From Aradus depressus (taxonomy: Eukaryota > Arthropoda > Insecta > Hemiptera > Aradidae), in NCBI GenBank assembly GCA_963662175.1, contig OY759215.1:24417079-24481078 (forward strand): a DNA stretch of 64,000 nucleotides, in the 5' to 3' direction. The notes beneath the pieces were generated by a model. That model was given only the letters and a program-made list of their open reading frames with translations. It was not told the origin of the DNA and did not search any database. Made by a program: the position numbers and the translations under genes. Each line of letters starts with the position of its first letter. Within the stretch, counting starts at the first letter, position 1. Of this stretch, positions 10,652 to 22,295 are shown in pieces.

Positions 10652-12608
10652 TTTTAAGACCTTACTTGTGTATTTTCACCGAATTATTATGTGCATAGGT
10701 ATGCACAATATCTAAAAAAATTGGAATTCAGAGAAAAGGATCTTAGTGCTCATACTACATTTCGTTATCATAAGTGCATTATCAATGAAAACAAACAAGT
10801 GAAGCAGTGAGAAGGTTATATTCACAGAACAAATTGAAACAGGGTTACATTCAATATAAAAAAAATATATAGGAATTATTTTCTTCACATTTGGTTGTGA
10901 AGACTAATTACTTTGAAATTACCAAAACTAAGAAAACATAATCCATGATTCAGAAGGTTGTATTATATAAAAATAAGAAGGGGGGGGGGGGATGAATCTT
11001 ATAATGTCAATATTGTATAGTAGTAGTAGGTATATAGTAAGTTAAATTTAACTGTATGGACGGTGACATTATTTCATTTATTTAGTTAAAATGAAACTGT
11101 ATGAACGGCGATATTATTTGATTCGTCCCCCCCTCCCTTTCTTCCCTTCACACAATATAACCTTCTAAATCATGGTTTTTGTTTTCTTAGTTTTGGTTAT
11201 TTCAAAGTAATTAGTCTTCACAAGCAAATGATTTGGTATATTTAATATACCTGTATATCGATTCCATTATGCTTAAATGTTTAAATAAAGAATAATATGC
11301 AACAATGATTTTGGTTCTTCCATTCTTGAATTTTTGGCAGACCAGTACAAATGTAGTTTGAAAAATTCGTCAGGAAACTATGAGAACTTCCGAATGACGC
11401 CTTTTCTGATCAAAGTTGAGATACCGCCCTCGACTGTTCAATATCTAATTTTACTGACAAGTAAATCTTTTTTCTTACCAAATCATGTTCCAATAATTCT
11501 TCTTTCATTTCAGTTTGAGCCAGTAACGATGGTTAAGTAGGGTCGAGCAATGAGCTCCATTAGCAACTGCTGGTTTCCGCCAAACATTGCGATGTACTAT
11601 AAACCACAGAATAACATAATTATCCGAGTTCTAGTGGGTATTTAAGAGGGAGGACACCACTTGGTTTCAATTACTCATTGCTTCTCTTGAATGTCATGTT
11701 TTCTTAAACACCAACATGACAGAAATTTACTAGGTATTTAAATGTTTTTGTGGATAGGTATATGTTTCTTATTACGTACATAATATTTTTTCTGTTCTGT
11801 TGTTGAGATCCTCACCTGGATGAAGTACCTATTATCAAAATGTAGTGGAATGTGTAGCAGACATAAATATTCCTGTGCTGTGTATGGTTTTATAGGACTA
11901 TAAGCAAAAATAAAATTAAAAAAACTCGCCGCGACTCCTTGCGTTCTGTGTTAACAGAACCTATCAAAAAAAAAAAAAAATGGGTTGAACTAATAGCACG
12001 AAACCAAGCAGTTGATTAGTCTGTTGACTATATTCGTCAACAACTATATTAGTCTTCTTACCCAAAACACATTCGACTTAATTTCTTGTCGAGAAGTTTC
12101 CGTCTCTTTTACTTCGACATTTCATGGAGCCCCCTGAAATAATAATCTTTGCTCTTGACTCACTACACTGGACACAAACTCACAACACCGTCACCACACA
12201 CATCCACTCAAGTCATTATAAGGCCCTGAAGAAGAAAATAAATAGTTTTCGAAACGTTGGCCAAATTTTGCATTTTCTTTCACACGACAGAACCTCGATT
12301 TCCATTAACATAGAAATAGCGAAGTTGAACAGAATTGACTGAGCTGTTATTTCAGTTTCGTTTTTCTGTTTTCGTGTAACTTATGAACATTACATCGGTT
12401 CTTTTTTGCCCTTATTTTATATGTATATTAAATGATCAAATATTATTTTTAAGATTATATTAAAACTATGTAAGTACTGTTAATTTACGTTATTGAATCA
12501 ATTTTTGAAACTAATCGAATAAGTAACATTAGATCTCGAATTTATACCAGCAAAGCTTGAATATTGACTAATATATCAAATCTTATAAATTACAAAGAGA
12601 ATGGCAAA

Positions 12609-12640
<32 letters not shown>

Positions 12641-12787
12641 TCGTGTAACCGAACCATTCATCTGATTTTTCGAGAGTGCAATCAATATATTCTGAGTATA
12701 ACAGTACCTAGGGACTCATATAAACTTCTGACGACGAAATTAATATTCAAGAAGAAAAATAATTATATTTCTGAGATAGTAAATAGA
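10652..12787. other. intergenic between PIGZ and the MATH-ankyrin gene
   Basis: It holds the foldback element 10888-11230 and a hammerhead-like motif at 12222-12262. The PIGZ promoter should lie just above 10651 but no distinctive core element stands out. Nothing else coding was recognised. Confidence 0.5.
10888..11230. mobile_element. foldback/MITE element, 343 bp
   Basis: Terminal inverted repeats run inward for roughly 100 bp from CATTTGGTTGTGAAGACTAA on the left and its mirrored counterpart (CATTTGCTTGTGAAGACTAA) on the right. The shared interior includes TACTTTGAAATTACCAAAAC. The centre contains an 11-G tract on the left arm and a C-rich tract on the right. It is non-coding. No clear target duplication was found. 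Confidence 0.75.
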
Positions 12788-12793
12788 TTTATT
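12788..12793 (-). terminator. AATAAA overlapping the stop codon of the MATH-ankyrin gene
   Basis: On the minus strand the coding end reads ATT GAA TAA ATC, so the canonical hexamer AATAAA includes the TAA stop codon (12789-12791). If used, the 3' UTR would be only about 10-30 nt. Confidence 0.5.
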
Positions 12794-15700
12794 CAATAGC
12801 ATTTTTCGATTTAAGGTAATTGTATGCGGTGAGATCTTGGTTTTCATGAGCGACCCGCAACGGTGTCCATCCATCTTTAGTCTTGGGGCTGATGTCAGCT
12901 CCATTGCTCAGAAGTAACACGATCATGTCTACATGTCCTTGTTCTGCAGCTCTATGTAGTGGGCACCAGCCTAATTTAGATTTAGCATTTACAGAACCGC
13001 CATATTGTATAAGCATTTCAACTATTTCAATGAAATTTTTCGATGCTGCATAATGCAAAGGTGTTTCCGAGAAGCAATCTTCAGCATTAACATCAGCTTT
13101 TTTTTTAAGCAAAAGCTCTGTGGCTGAACTCCAACCTTGCTGTGCAGTGAGATGTAAAGGAGTTTTGCGATCCACTGTTATTGAATTAATGTCAATTTTT
13201 GTTATGAGCTCATAGACTACATCAGGGTTGCCATTCCAAGCAGCGCTGTGTAATGGAGTCCAGTCATTTTTGTCCCTATGTTTGATATCAATTCCATTCT
13301 TACGTAAAAAGTTTATGGCTGACAAATGACCCCTTTGTGCTGCGACATGCATAAGTGTGTGCCCACTGGTAATTTTACATTTCATGTTGGCTCCCCTCAA
13401 TTTAAGGATTGACATAATACTTACGCGGCCTCCCCAGGCAGCATAAAACATGGGAGTCCAGCCATTTGTATCGCGAGATTTATCGTCTATTTCTTTATTT
13501 AGTAGCAGTGAAACGACAGACTTGCTGCAATTGCCTGCTGCCAAGTGCAGTGCGGATTGTCCATGGTTAGTTAGTGCATTAACATCTGCTCCCTTTGCAG
13601 TTAAAATGTCAACTATTTCGACATGACCCATTGAAGCTGCGTCGTGCAAGGGAGACCAGCCATTTTCGTCTCTAGCATCCATATCTGCTGTAGATAATAT
13701 TAGCAGTTCCGTAATGGTTGTATGCCCCATTTTTGCACCTTCATGCAGGGGAGTTCGGTTTTTGCTTGAAGTAACATTAACATCGACACCTTTACTTATC
13801 AGAAGTTGTACAATTACAACGTGGCCGTTAGCTGCGGCTATATGAAGAGCAGTATCTCCATTAGTGTCTGTTTTAGCGTTTATATTAGCGGAATGTGATA
13901 ACAAACATTCAGCTATCTCAATTTGGTTTTCTTGGCAAGCTAAATGTAATGGCGTAATACCATTTTTACCTTTGAAGTTGACTTTTGCTCTTTTGTCTAA
14001 AAATAGTGTTACAACTTCTTTATGCCCGTTATAGACGGCAATATGCAAAGGAGAAAATTCTTCCGCACCACGTATATTGATGTCTGCTCTATTGTCTACT
14101 AAGTAGGAACATACGTCTACATAGCCATGTCTCGCAGCTAGGTGTAGAGGTGCGTCACCATGTTTATCAGCAACATTAATTTTAGCCCCTTTACTTACAA
14201 GAAGTGCAACTATTTCATTGTGACCAGTTTCTGCAGCTAAATGCAACAATGTGATGTCATCTTTGTACTTGAAGTTGACGCTGCTGAGTTCCATCAGAAG
14301 AGTTGCCACCTCCAGCTGTCCGTGCATGACTGCCAGCACCAGCGGAGTTACTCCAGTGTTGTTCATGAGGTAGTGTTTGGCTCCGTGATCCAAGAGCTCT
14401 GTAATAACACCCACATGACCATCCTGGGCAGCCAAATGTAGAGGAGTAGAAAAACAGTCTTTTTTACAGTTGACATCAGCACCTTGGCTTATGATCAATT
14501 TAACAATTTCCTCATTTCCTGCTTGGGCAGCGATATGCAGTGCTGTAAAACCACTTTCATCTTTGGCATTTACGTCATCACATTTTTCTAAAAGCCATTT
14601 AACAACATTATAGTCGCCTAAGTAACAAGCTTTGTTTAAAAACATAAATTTACTCTGCAGGTGGTACAACAAATCGGATATCGGATTCGGCATTTCAAAA
14701 CTTTTTACATCATTTTTAGATTTTCCATTGAGACATTTAATAATTGAGAACATATCATCCTCAGGGAATTCAAAATTATCTTCAAGCCATTTATCAACAT
14801 ACGTCATTGTTTCTTCATTTTCAATTACCCCAAAATGTTTCAATAAAATAGAAACAAAATCAGTGTCACAATGGCATAAACCATAAAGAAGGGACAGTAT
14901 TAGAGACAAAACTCCTATGTTGTTTTTGGAAGCGGCAAACTTACGATGGCTCTTTAGGATACTGGTCACCGAGTTTTCTGATTGCTTAAAGGATTTCATA
15001 TCATACTTTGACACTTCTACGTTTAAATTAGGAAAAGTCTTCAAATGTTTAAATTCAGAAGTTTCTGAACTAAAAGAAACAGCTGCCTCTTTCTTATCGT
15101 CACCCTACAATAAATCATTCCAAATTAAATGTATGTCTACTAAAATATAGGTACATTCGTGTAAATATAGATGGGTAGATTCATGTGGATTGACGTAAAG
15201 TTTAATAATATTATTATATTATGACAGTGATGGCTTCATCTTACTTAATCTGATTTACTTAACGAAAAAAAAAAATGCATCTAATGTTTTCTATTTGGAA
15301 TTGACAGCAAAACTACTTACTCTTACCACTTTACCTAATATATATATATATATATATATTTTTTGTGAGTTGTTCTCATACACTAAGCAGGGGCCCCCTT
15401 CGCTCTTTTTTAGTGATCTCCATCCTGGGGAAAACAAGAGCCTGTACCAACACTGGTTCCAATGACGTAACAAGGGAATTTGTCTGGGAGGAGGAGGGAG
15501 CATGGGCTCATTCTATCTGATGATTGTGGCCCTGGCGTTGTATCGTATTTCTGGATATTCCAGAAAAAAACGCATTTTGTTGTTGGCTCAAATGATTTGG
15601 TTTGTAGAGATATGGACAGTCAGATATACCTGGTTCCCCGTAAGGGTCAACTAGGGGACAGTGCCGAATTTAGCACTAGGCCCAGTAGGCCTTGGGCTAA

Positions 15701-18700
15701 GACGGCAAATTTGAAACATTATATTTTTCAAATTTTCATAAAATAATTGTAAAAATCAATCATTAACTTGTAAATTGTATTTTTATCAATTTGTGTGTTC
15801 TGATGAAAGAAGCTTTTCTTGTCTAAAAAGAGTGAAGAATCATCTATGATCATTATTGTGCCAAGAAAAATTAAATTCCTTCGCTCTTTTATGTGTCCAG
15901 TCTGATTAACTAAAATTATGAGTTATGATGATATCGATGATTTTGCTAATAAGAAATCACGCCGGAAGCTATTGTGAATTGACCTATATAAGATGTTGTT
16001 TTTATTTTTTACAAATTTTTATCTCTTTTGAAATTTATATTTCAAGTCTTTCCGACGATATACCGGCCTTCCAGATATCGCAGACTTCTTGAAAAAAATT
16101 ACCACGTCTCACCACGAAGGGCTATCGTTGGTATCGGGTGCTGAATTTTATCGATTGGGCCAACCAACCCAAAACAGAAGGCTTAAACCTCGCCTCTACC
16201 AGGACACTTTATACTGAACTATTTATCATTATTATTTTATTTTTATTTTTTACTTTTTGCTGTGTAGAGTGCTTCGGGCACTGGAAACAGAAATAAAGAT
16301 TATTATAAATAAAGATATTTTAAGTATATAAGTGAATCTAAACAGTTGTTTGCATTCATTTGAATTTTCCTTATGGTAAACTACACAAAAATGTATTTTA
16401 TAATTATTTAATTGAGAAGAAAGGTTTTAAATTCTGTTCCAAATACATTGTTATTATTTATGAATTATTAATAATAGTTTTTATAGCTGTATTCTGTGCA
16501 ATGAAAAGTATTGGAGGGAATCACGGATGGTCAAACTTAAAATATACGCTATTCGCCACCCAGAATTTTTAGAAATTTAATTTTGAACAGTAGGGGGACA
16601 ATTTTTCTTTTCACACAATATGTGGCATATCATATCAAAGGGTTCGACGAGAAGAGTCTGAAAATATACTTCTTTTTGGGGAGGGGGAATGAACCTTCTT
16701 GTTTGCTGCCTTTTGATTATGAAGAAAGGTTTAGGTATCTTAGTGAGTAATCCATATTTAAGAAGGCACCTGTAGCACAAAGGTAAGCGTGCTTGCCTGC
16801 TGTACTCAAGACTGTGGATTTAAACTATATCTATCTAATCCATATCTAAGGTGTTCGGGTGAAGTGAAGTCTTTAGCATGAAAAGGTCTGACAAGGTTTT
16901 AAATAAAGAAATTTAAGTTTTATCCGAAACATGTTTGTCCGAATTTCGCTTCGAGCCATAGCATGTCTAGGGCACAAAATTAGCAATTTAAAAACTCATA
17001 CTAATTAAAAACAATTATGTGTATTTTTACTTACCGAACAAGTGTTGCCAACACCAATAGACACTAAGACAGAGGTATTTTCTGATGGATAAATCTTTCG
17101 CTTGGCCGTGAGCCCAAGAGGTATGTCAGCTCTTATAAAGGCCTAATTGAGATACAAATTAGAACATTTGTTTTAATAAAGAAGATCGTATTTAATAAAT
17201 AAATAAAAAAATCAATTAACAAGAATTTATACATGATAAATATAATAAAATAGAACCTCAAGAATAATGGAGTCGTTGTAGATGTATCCTTTTTCAGTAT
17301 TTAGAACCTCAGACAAAGACATAAAAGAACGAAAACCCCATCCTTTCTCGGGGCTGTTGAATATACGCTTAGATTCGGAATCTACAATGGAACAAAATAG
17401 TGCCAAATCAACAAACACTTTGAAAATATTGCACTTCATCTCTTCAATTCTTTTTTATAAATGTGAAAATCATTTTTTTGTTCCTTATAGAAAATACCAT
17501 TTGAGCGATTTTTCAGGAAAAAAAGTATTTAACAATTTTTTGCAGTGCAACCACCAGCAAGTGATTGACTATCAAGGAATCGAATAAGTTAACTGTATTT
17601 TTTTTTTTTTTTATCCAAAGCAAATAGTTGGCATTTCAACCATTGTTAGTTACCTACTAGAGATTGGCGTTTATCTCAATTTTAAATGTCTTGCTATATT
17701 CAATTTGTTATGCTGATTTAAACTATTGAAAGAGCTTGAATGAGAAAAAAATGCTCAATGAAGCATGCTTTAAAATTTCTTTGAAAAAAAAATGTATGAA
17801 ATTCAAAATCATTGATAAATTATTATTAAAATTATTTTAAACTTTTGTTGATTCAACACCGACATGTCACTATGCTTTAAATAACGTTGCTCGGTGGAAA
17901 ATTGTTAAAGTAATAAAACTATATAAGAGGCAAAGATGTTGAACAATTAAACACATAAAATTCATCAGGGACTTACATAAATGAGGGATATATTAATGTA
18001 TTTTGCTTTCCAAAAAAAATAAGTGGCAGCTTGTACTTACCTCGTTATGTGTGTATAAATATACACTAGATTTACAGGAAGTAGAATACTTAAAATAAGA
18101 TTTGATATTATTTAAGAAATAAAAATAAAGCAGTTTTATTTTATTTCTGAAAAAGTTCCATGAAGAAAGTAAGAAAAATATGTAAACCATCTAAGATCTA
18201 ACAAGCGCTGTAATTTGCAGTGTGAAAAGTGCAAATGTAGAAAAAATGGTTTAATGGGGTGCTGTCTATTCTAAGTATATAAGTCTTAAGTTACTTAACA
18301 CATGCGGGGAGGGGGGGCTTGAAAATATAACCTAATAAAAAATATATAGGTATATAGGTACATATATTCTAAATTTTATCTTTTTTATGTATTCTGACTT
18401 TTTATCTTAATATATGAGTTGATACGAGTAAAAGGATGTTTTTTTAAATATATAAACCCCCATTATATTTTGTTCTTTGTTTCTTTTTTCAAAACTTTTT
18501 AGCTTTCGTAAATCCAACACTTTTTGGATCATATTAAATTTTCTTCTTCTCTTTAGAAAACCTGGCACCACTATTTTTTTGAGACATATAATTTTTTTGT
18601 GGTCCAAATAATGTAGACAAGTTCATGAGAAATACGAGTTGATTTCCTCGAATTTTCACATTACAATTACCCGTTTTGTTCATTCAGTATGTGAAGGATT

Positions 18701-21700
18701 CATGAAATACTCACAGGTAATTTTAATTCCCTTGAATGACGTTCTTTACAGATACATTTACCTTGACGATTAAAACTATTTTTCACTTTTCCAACATTTT
18801 TAATAACACTTAGAGACAATATTTTATTTAGGTCCCGCGCACCAAAATGGGCATTAAAAAAATAGTTGCAGTAACTCCTTGCCTACTGACAAATAATTTT
18901 CCAGCAATAATAGTTTTAAAACATAAACTGCGTAGGCCACAAAGGGAATACGTGCGTGGAATGGCGCAAAAAACCCATTGCAGGTCTATCTCACAGACCT
19001 GAATTCGATTTTTTAGGCGTAGTTTTCGAGTAATTGAATACTATTCTCTGAATACACTTTATAGTTAATAGTAATAATAATTTACCTACCTCTTGAAAAT
19101 ACTGGTGTGTTCCGATTTTGTGGTATTATTCTTAAGTCGTAAAAAACTTGGCAGCACCAGTTTGCACTTTCTTCATAATCACACTAACAAGTGAAACGAG
19201 AAATATACTTAAGTGGACACTGGATTTCTATAATAGGTATTCCCTAATTTGTGTTTTATTTTACTTTCTGACTGAATATCATAATGAATAATGCCACTGG
19301 AATAATATATACCAAATTTTTTATTGAGCATAATTGAGCCCCCCTTTATTGGGAGGCTGGTTCGCTAGCCTATGACTATTTCTGCCTAGCGAGGCAGCCT
19401 CCCATACTACTACTACTCCTTTATTGGGAGGCTGGTTCGCTAGCCTATGACTATTTCTGCCTAGCGAGGCAGCCTCCCATACTACTACTACTCCTTTATT
19501 GGGAGGCTGGTTCGCTAGCCTATGACTATTTCTGCCTAGCGAGGCAGCCTCCCATACTACTACTACTCCTTTATTGGGAGGCTGGTTCGCTAGCCTATGA
19601 CTATTTCTGCTTAGCGAGGCAGCCTCGCAGACTACTACTACTCCTTTATTGGGAGGCTGGTTCGCTAGCCTATGACTATTTCTGCCTAGCGAGGCAGCCT
19701 CCCATACTACTACTACTCCTTTATTGGGAGGCTGGTTCGCTAGCCTATGACTATTTCTGCCTAGCGAGGCAGCCTCCCATACTACTACTACTCCTTTATT
19801 GGGAGGCTGGTTCGCTAGCCTATGACTATTTCTGCCTAGCGAGGCAGCCTCCCATACTACTACTACTCCTTTATTGGGAGGCTGGTTCGCTAGCCTATGA
19901 CTATTTCTGCCTAGCGAGGCAGCCTCCCATACTACTACTACTCCTTTATTGGGAGGCTGGTTCGCTAGCCTATGACTATTTCTGCCTAGCGAGGCAGCCT
20001 CCCATACTACTACTACTCCTTTATTGGGAGGCTGGTTCGCTAGCCTATGACTATTTCTGCCTAGCGAGGCAGCCTCCCATACTACTACTACTCCTTTATT
20101 GGGAGGCTGGTTCGCTAGCCTATGACTATTTCTGCCTAGCGAGGCAGCCTCCCATACTACTACTACTCCTTTATTGGGAGGCTGGTTCGCTAGCCTATGA
20201 CTATTTCTGCTTAGCGAGGCAGCCTCCCATACTACTACTACTCCTTTATTGGGAGGCTGGTTCGCTAGCCTATGACTATTTCTGCCTAGCGAGGCAGCCT
20301 CCCATACTACTACTACTCCTTTATTGGGAGGCTGGTTCGCTAGCCTATGACTATTTCTGCTTAGCGAGGCAGCCTCCCATACTACTACTACTCCTTTATT
20401 GGGAGGCTGGTTCGCTAGCCTATGACTATTTCTGCTTAGCGAGGCAGCCTCCCATACTACTACTACTCCTTTATTGGGAGGCTGGTTCGCTAGCCTATGA
20501 CTATTTCTGCCTAGCGAGGCAGCCTCCCATACTACTACTACTCCTTTATTGGGAGGCTGGTTCGCTAGCCTATGACTATTTCTGCCTAGCGAGGCAGCCT
20601 CCCATACTACTACTACTCCTTTATTGGGAGGCTGGTTCGCTAGCCTATGACTATTTCTGCTTAGCGAGGCAGCCTCCCATACTACTACTACTCCTTTATT
20701 GGGAGGCTGGTTCGCTAGCCTATGACTATTTCTGCCTAGCGAGGCAGCCTCCCATACTACTACTACTCCTTTATTGGGAGGCTGGTTCGCTAGCCTATGA
20801 CTATTTCTGCTTAGCGAGGCAGCCTCCCATACTACTACTACTCCTTTATTGGGAGGCTGGTTCGCTAGCCTATGACTATTTCTGCCTAGCGAGGCAGCCT
20901 CCCATACTACTACTACTCCTTTATTGGGAGGCTGGTTCGCTAGCCTATGACTATTTCTGCTTAGCGAGGCAGCCTCCCATACTACTACTACTCCTTTATT
21001 GGGAGGCTGGTTCGCTAGCCTATGACTATTTCTGCTTAGCGAGGCAGCCTCGCAGACTACTACTACTCCTTTATTAGTCTTTGGTAGAAATAGATGGCAG
21101 CCTGGCAATGATTGGGTTATGTGTGATTTGACCAAGGTTATGTAGTTTCGTGGTGAGTTTATGTCCGCTTCTGCGATGTCGTTGTTGCTCAGGTACGGAC
21201 CCCCCCCCCCCCCCCCCCCCCTCCCAACGACGTTGCAGAAACGGACTCTCACTCGTACAAGCCTCCCAACGCGTGTGCGATATGCAGACGATACATATAG
21301 TCGCCGTCGTATTACCCCACTCTCGGTATTGGAGCGACCCGCGGAATTTCATTTTGTTTGGTGGCTATGCCATCTTAAACAAAACTGTTGAACTGCCATT
21401 TTTCTCAACATTTTCGCAGAAATAGTCAGCTGGCAGACTGGCAACAATGGTTCGGTTTTGTGTGGTATGACCAAGATTATATAAATATTCCGTATTTTGT
21501 TTCTGTCTGCTTCTGCGATGTCGTTGTTGCTAAGATACGAATGCTACAAGTCTTTTTATTTACTTTGCAAATAAAAAATTGGAAATACAAACATATCTTC
21601 ATAATTTAATTCTTTAGAAGGTGACAGATGGTAAATTCCATAATATGGTTAAAACATATAGGTACTACCAGGTTACCCCACGTTACAGTTAGTTATTTGC

Positions 21701-22295
21701 GAGGCTAGTAACGTTATCTGCCCAGTTAATAACAATAACCGCGTTTATAAGGATGCTACATGTGTAAATTAATGAAAATCTGGCCAACCGATAAAGAGCT
21801 AGCACTCAATTTATGTTTTCGCACCCCCCCCCCCACTCCTGTTCAATAATTTTTTAAATATACATTCAGTCATTTTCCTGTGAAGCTCTTGATTCTCCAG
21901 CGAGAGAGAGAGAGATTTCCTGTTTTGTGACTTTCCAGGGCAACTATGGTTAGCATAGCTACTTTTTTTTGTCTTAACAAGTTTTCTATCAATTAATCAG
22001 GAGCCCTTAAAACGATTGCGAAAAATGAATTAGATCTAAGAAGGTGAGGTTCTAATTTTATCGATTTGAAGTGAAGGGTATTTGTTTAATGTAGCCCTTC
22101 AGCTCATTTATTTAGTATCTTAGCATTAGTATACCTTCAATAGGAAACCAAAAAAAGGCATTTTATTGTCTCGAGGACGAACCCATATTTTCCAAGGTAA
22201 ATTTCTTATATAGTAAGGTGTAGAAAGCTGATCACAATCTAATTTACTGAAATTGTACACTGTGTGACGGAAGGTTCCTTCACTTCTGTCCGCCT
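12789..22295 (-). CDS. MATH-domain (USP7-type) / ankyrin-repeat chimeric protein, 5' end missing
   Basis: Exons: 22295-22135, 19183-19090, 17381-17257, 17142-17035 and 15104-12789. All have GT/AG ends and every junction is in phase; about 933 residues are visible. The first three exons and the start of the fourth form a MATH domain closest to that of the deubiquitinase USP7: RNLPWKIWVRP, SANWCCQV, KGWGFRSFMSLSEV and EAFIRADIPLGL line up with the USP7 motifs NLPWKI, W-C-A, WGFSNFMAWSEV and EVFVQADAPHG. The fourth exon ends in a degenerate Cys box, SIGVGNTCS. Instead of a USP fold, the last exon (771 codons) has a helical stretch of about 160 residues and then 19 ankyrin repeats (TPLHLAAQxGH type) ending in AIE. 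The frame is open back only to a TTGTAG acceptor at 15104. The first exon needs one upstream nucleotide, so the N-terminus lies upstream. Linkage of the ankyrin exon to the MATH exons rests on phase and order, not on transcript evidence. Alternatively it is two neighbouring genes, with the MATH part a USP7 remnant. MATH and ankyrin modules both bind proteins, so an adaptor role is plausible but inferred. Confidence 0.75.
16100..16318 (+). mobile_element. 3'-end fragment of a jockey-like LINE
   Basis: Translation gives a C-terminal peptide NRRLKPRLYQD, nearly identical to HRRLKPRLYQD at the end of the intact jockey ORF2 (near 48060). A short UTR with AATAAA follows. It is severely 5'-truncated and sits in the intron before the ankyrin exon. 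Confidence 0.75.
16764..16826 (+). repeat. SINE tRNA-like head fragment
   Basis: GGCACCTGTAGCACAAAGG ... GTGCTTGCCTGCTGTACTCAAGA matches the head of the SINE family, with a decayed box B (GTGGATTTAAACT). The core and tail are absent. Confidence 0.6.
19343..21075. repeat. 75-bp hairpin minisatellite, 23 copies
   Basis: Exactly 23 units of 75 bp (19343 to 21067) plus an 8-bp partial unit. Each unit contains GGGAGGCTGGTTCGCTAG and, 17 bp later, CTAGCGAGGCAGCCTCCC. These are inverted repeats matching at 16 of 18 positions, so each unit can fold into a hairpin. The linker is the trinucleotide tract ACTACTACTACT. Variation is almost confined to one C/T site at the base of the hairpin loop and to a CCCATA/CGCAGA variant found only in units 4 and 23. 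It lies in the intron between the first two MATH exons. The long minus-strand open frame across it (25-residue period) is a by-product of a 75-bp period. Confidence 0.98.
21078..21560 (+). repeat. diverged direct duplication beside the minisatellite
   Basis: Segments 21090-21200 and 21425-21545 share GGCAGnCTGGCAA, GTGTGnnnTGACCAAGnTTATnT and CTGCTTCTGCGATGTCGTTGTTGCT in the same order and orientation. A C20-class homopolymer (about 21200-21219) sits just after the first copy. They look like two old copies of one repeat whose spacing contains unrelated sequence. Confidence 0.65.

Noticed and set aside
17494..17568. Alternative second MATH exon (reads SITCWWLHC)
   Set aside because: It looked tempting but its donor leaves the wrong phase and would create a stop. 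The exon at 19183-19090 matches the MATH consensus and closes the phases.
19343..21075. CRISPR-like array
   Set aside because: No variable spacers: the whole 75-bp unit is repeated. The genome is eukaryotic.
19321..21252. 643-codon minus-strand frame with 25-residue repeats
   Set aside because: It exists because the 75-bp unit is a multiple of three and lacks stops in this frame. The unit is a DNA hairpin repeat inside an intron, with no start context or homology.
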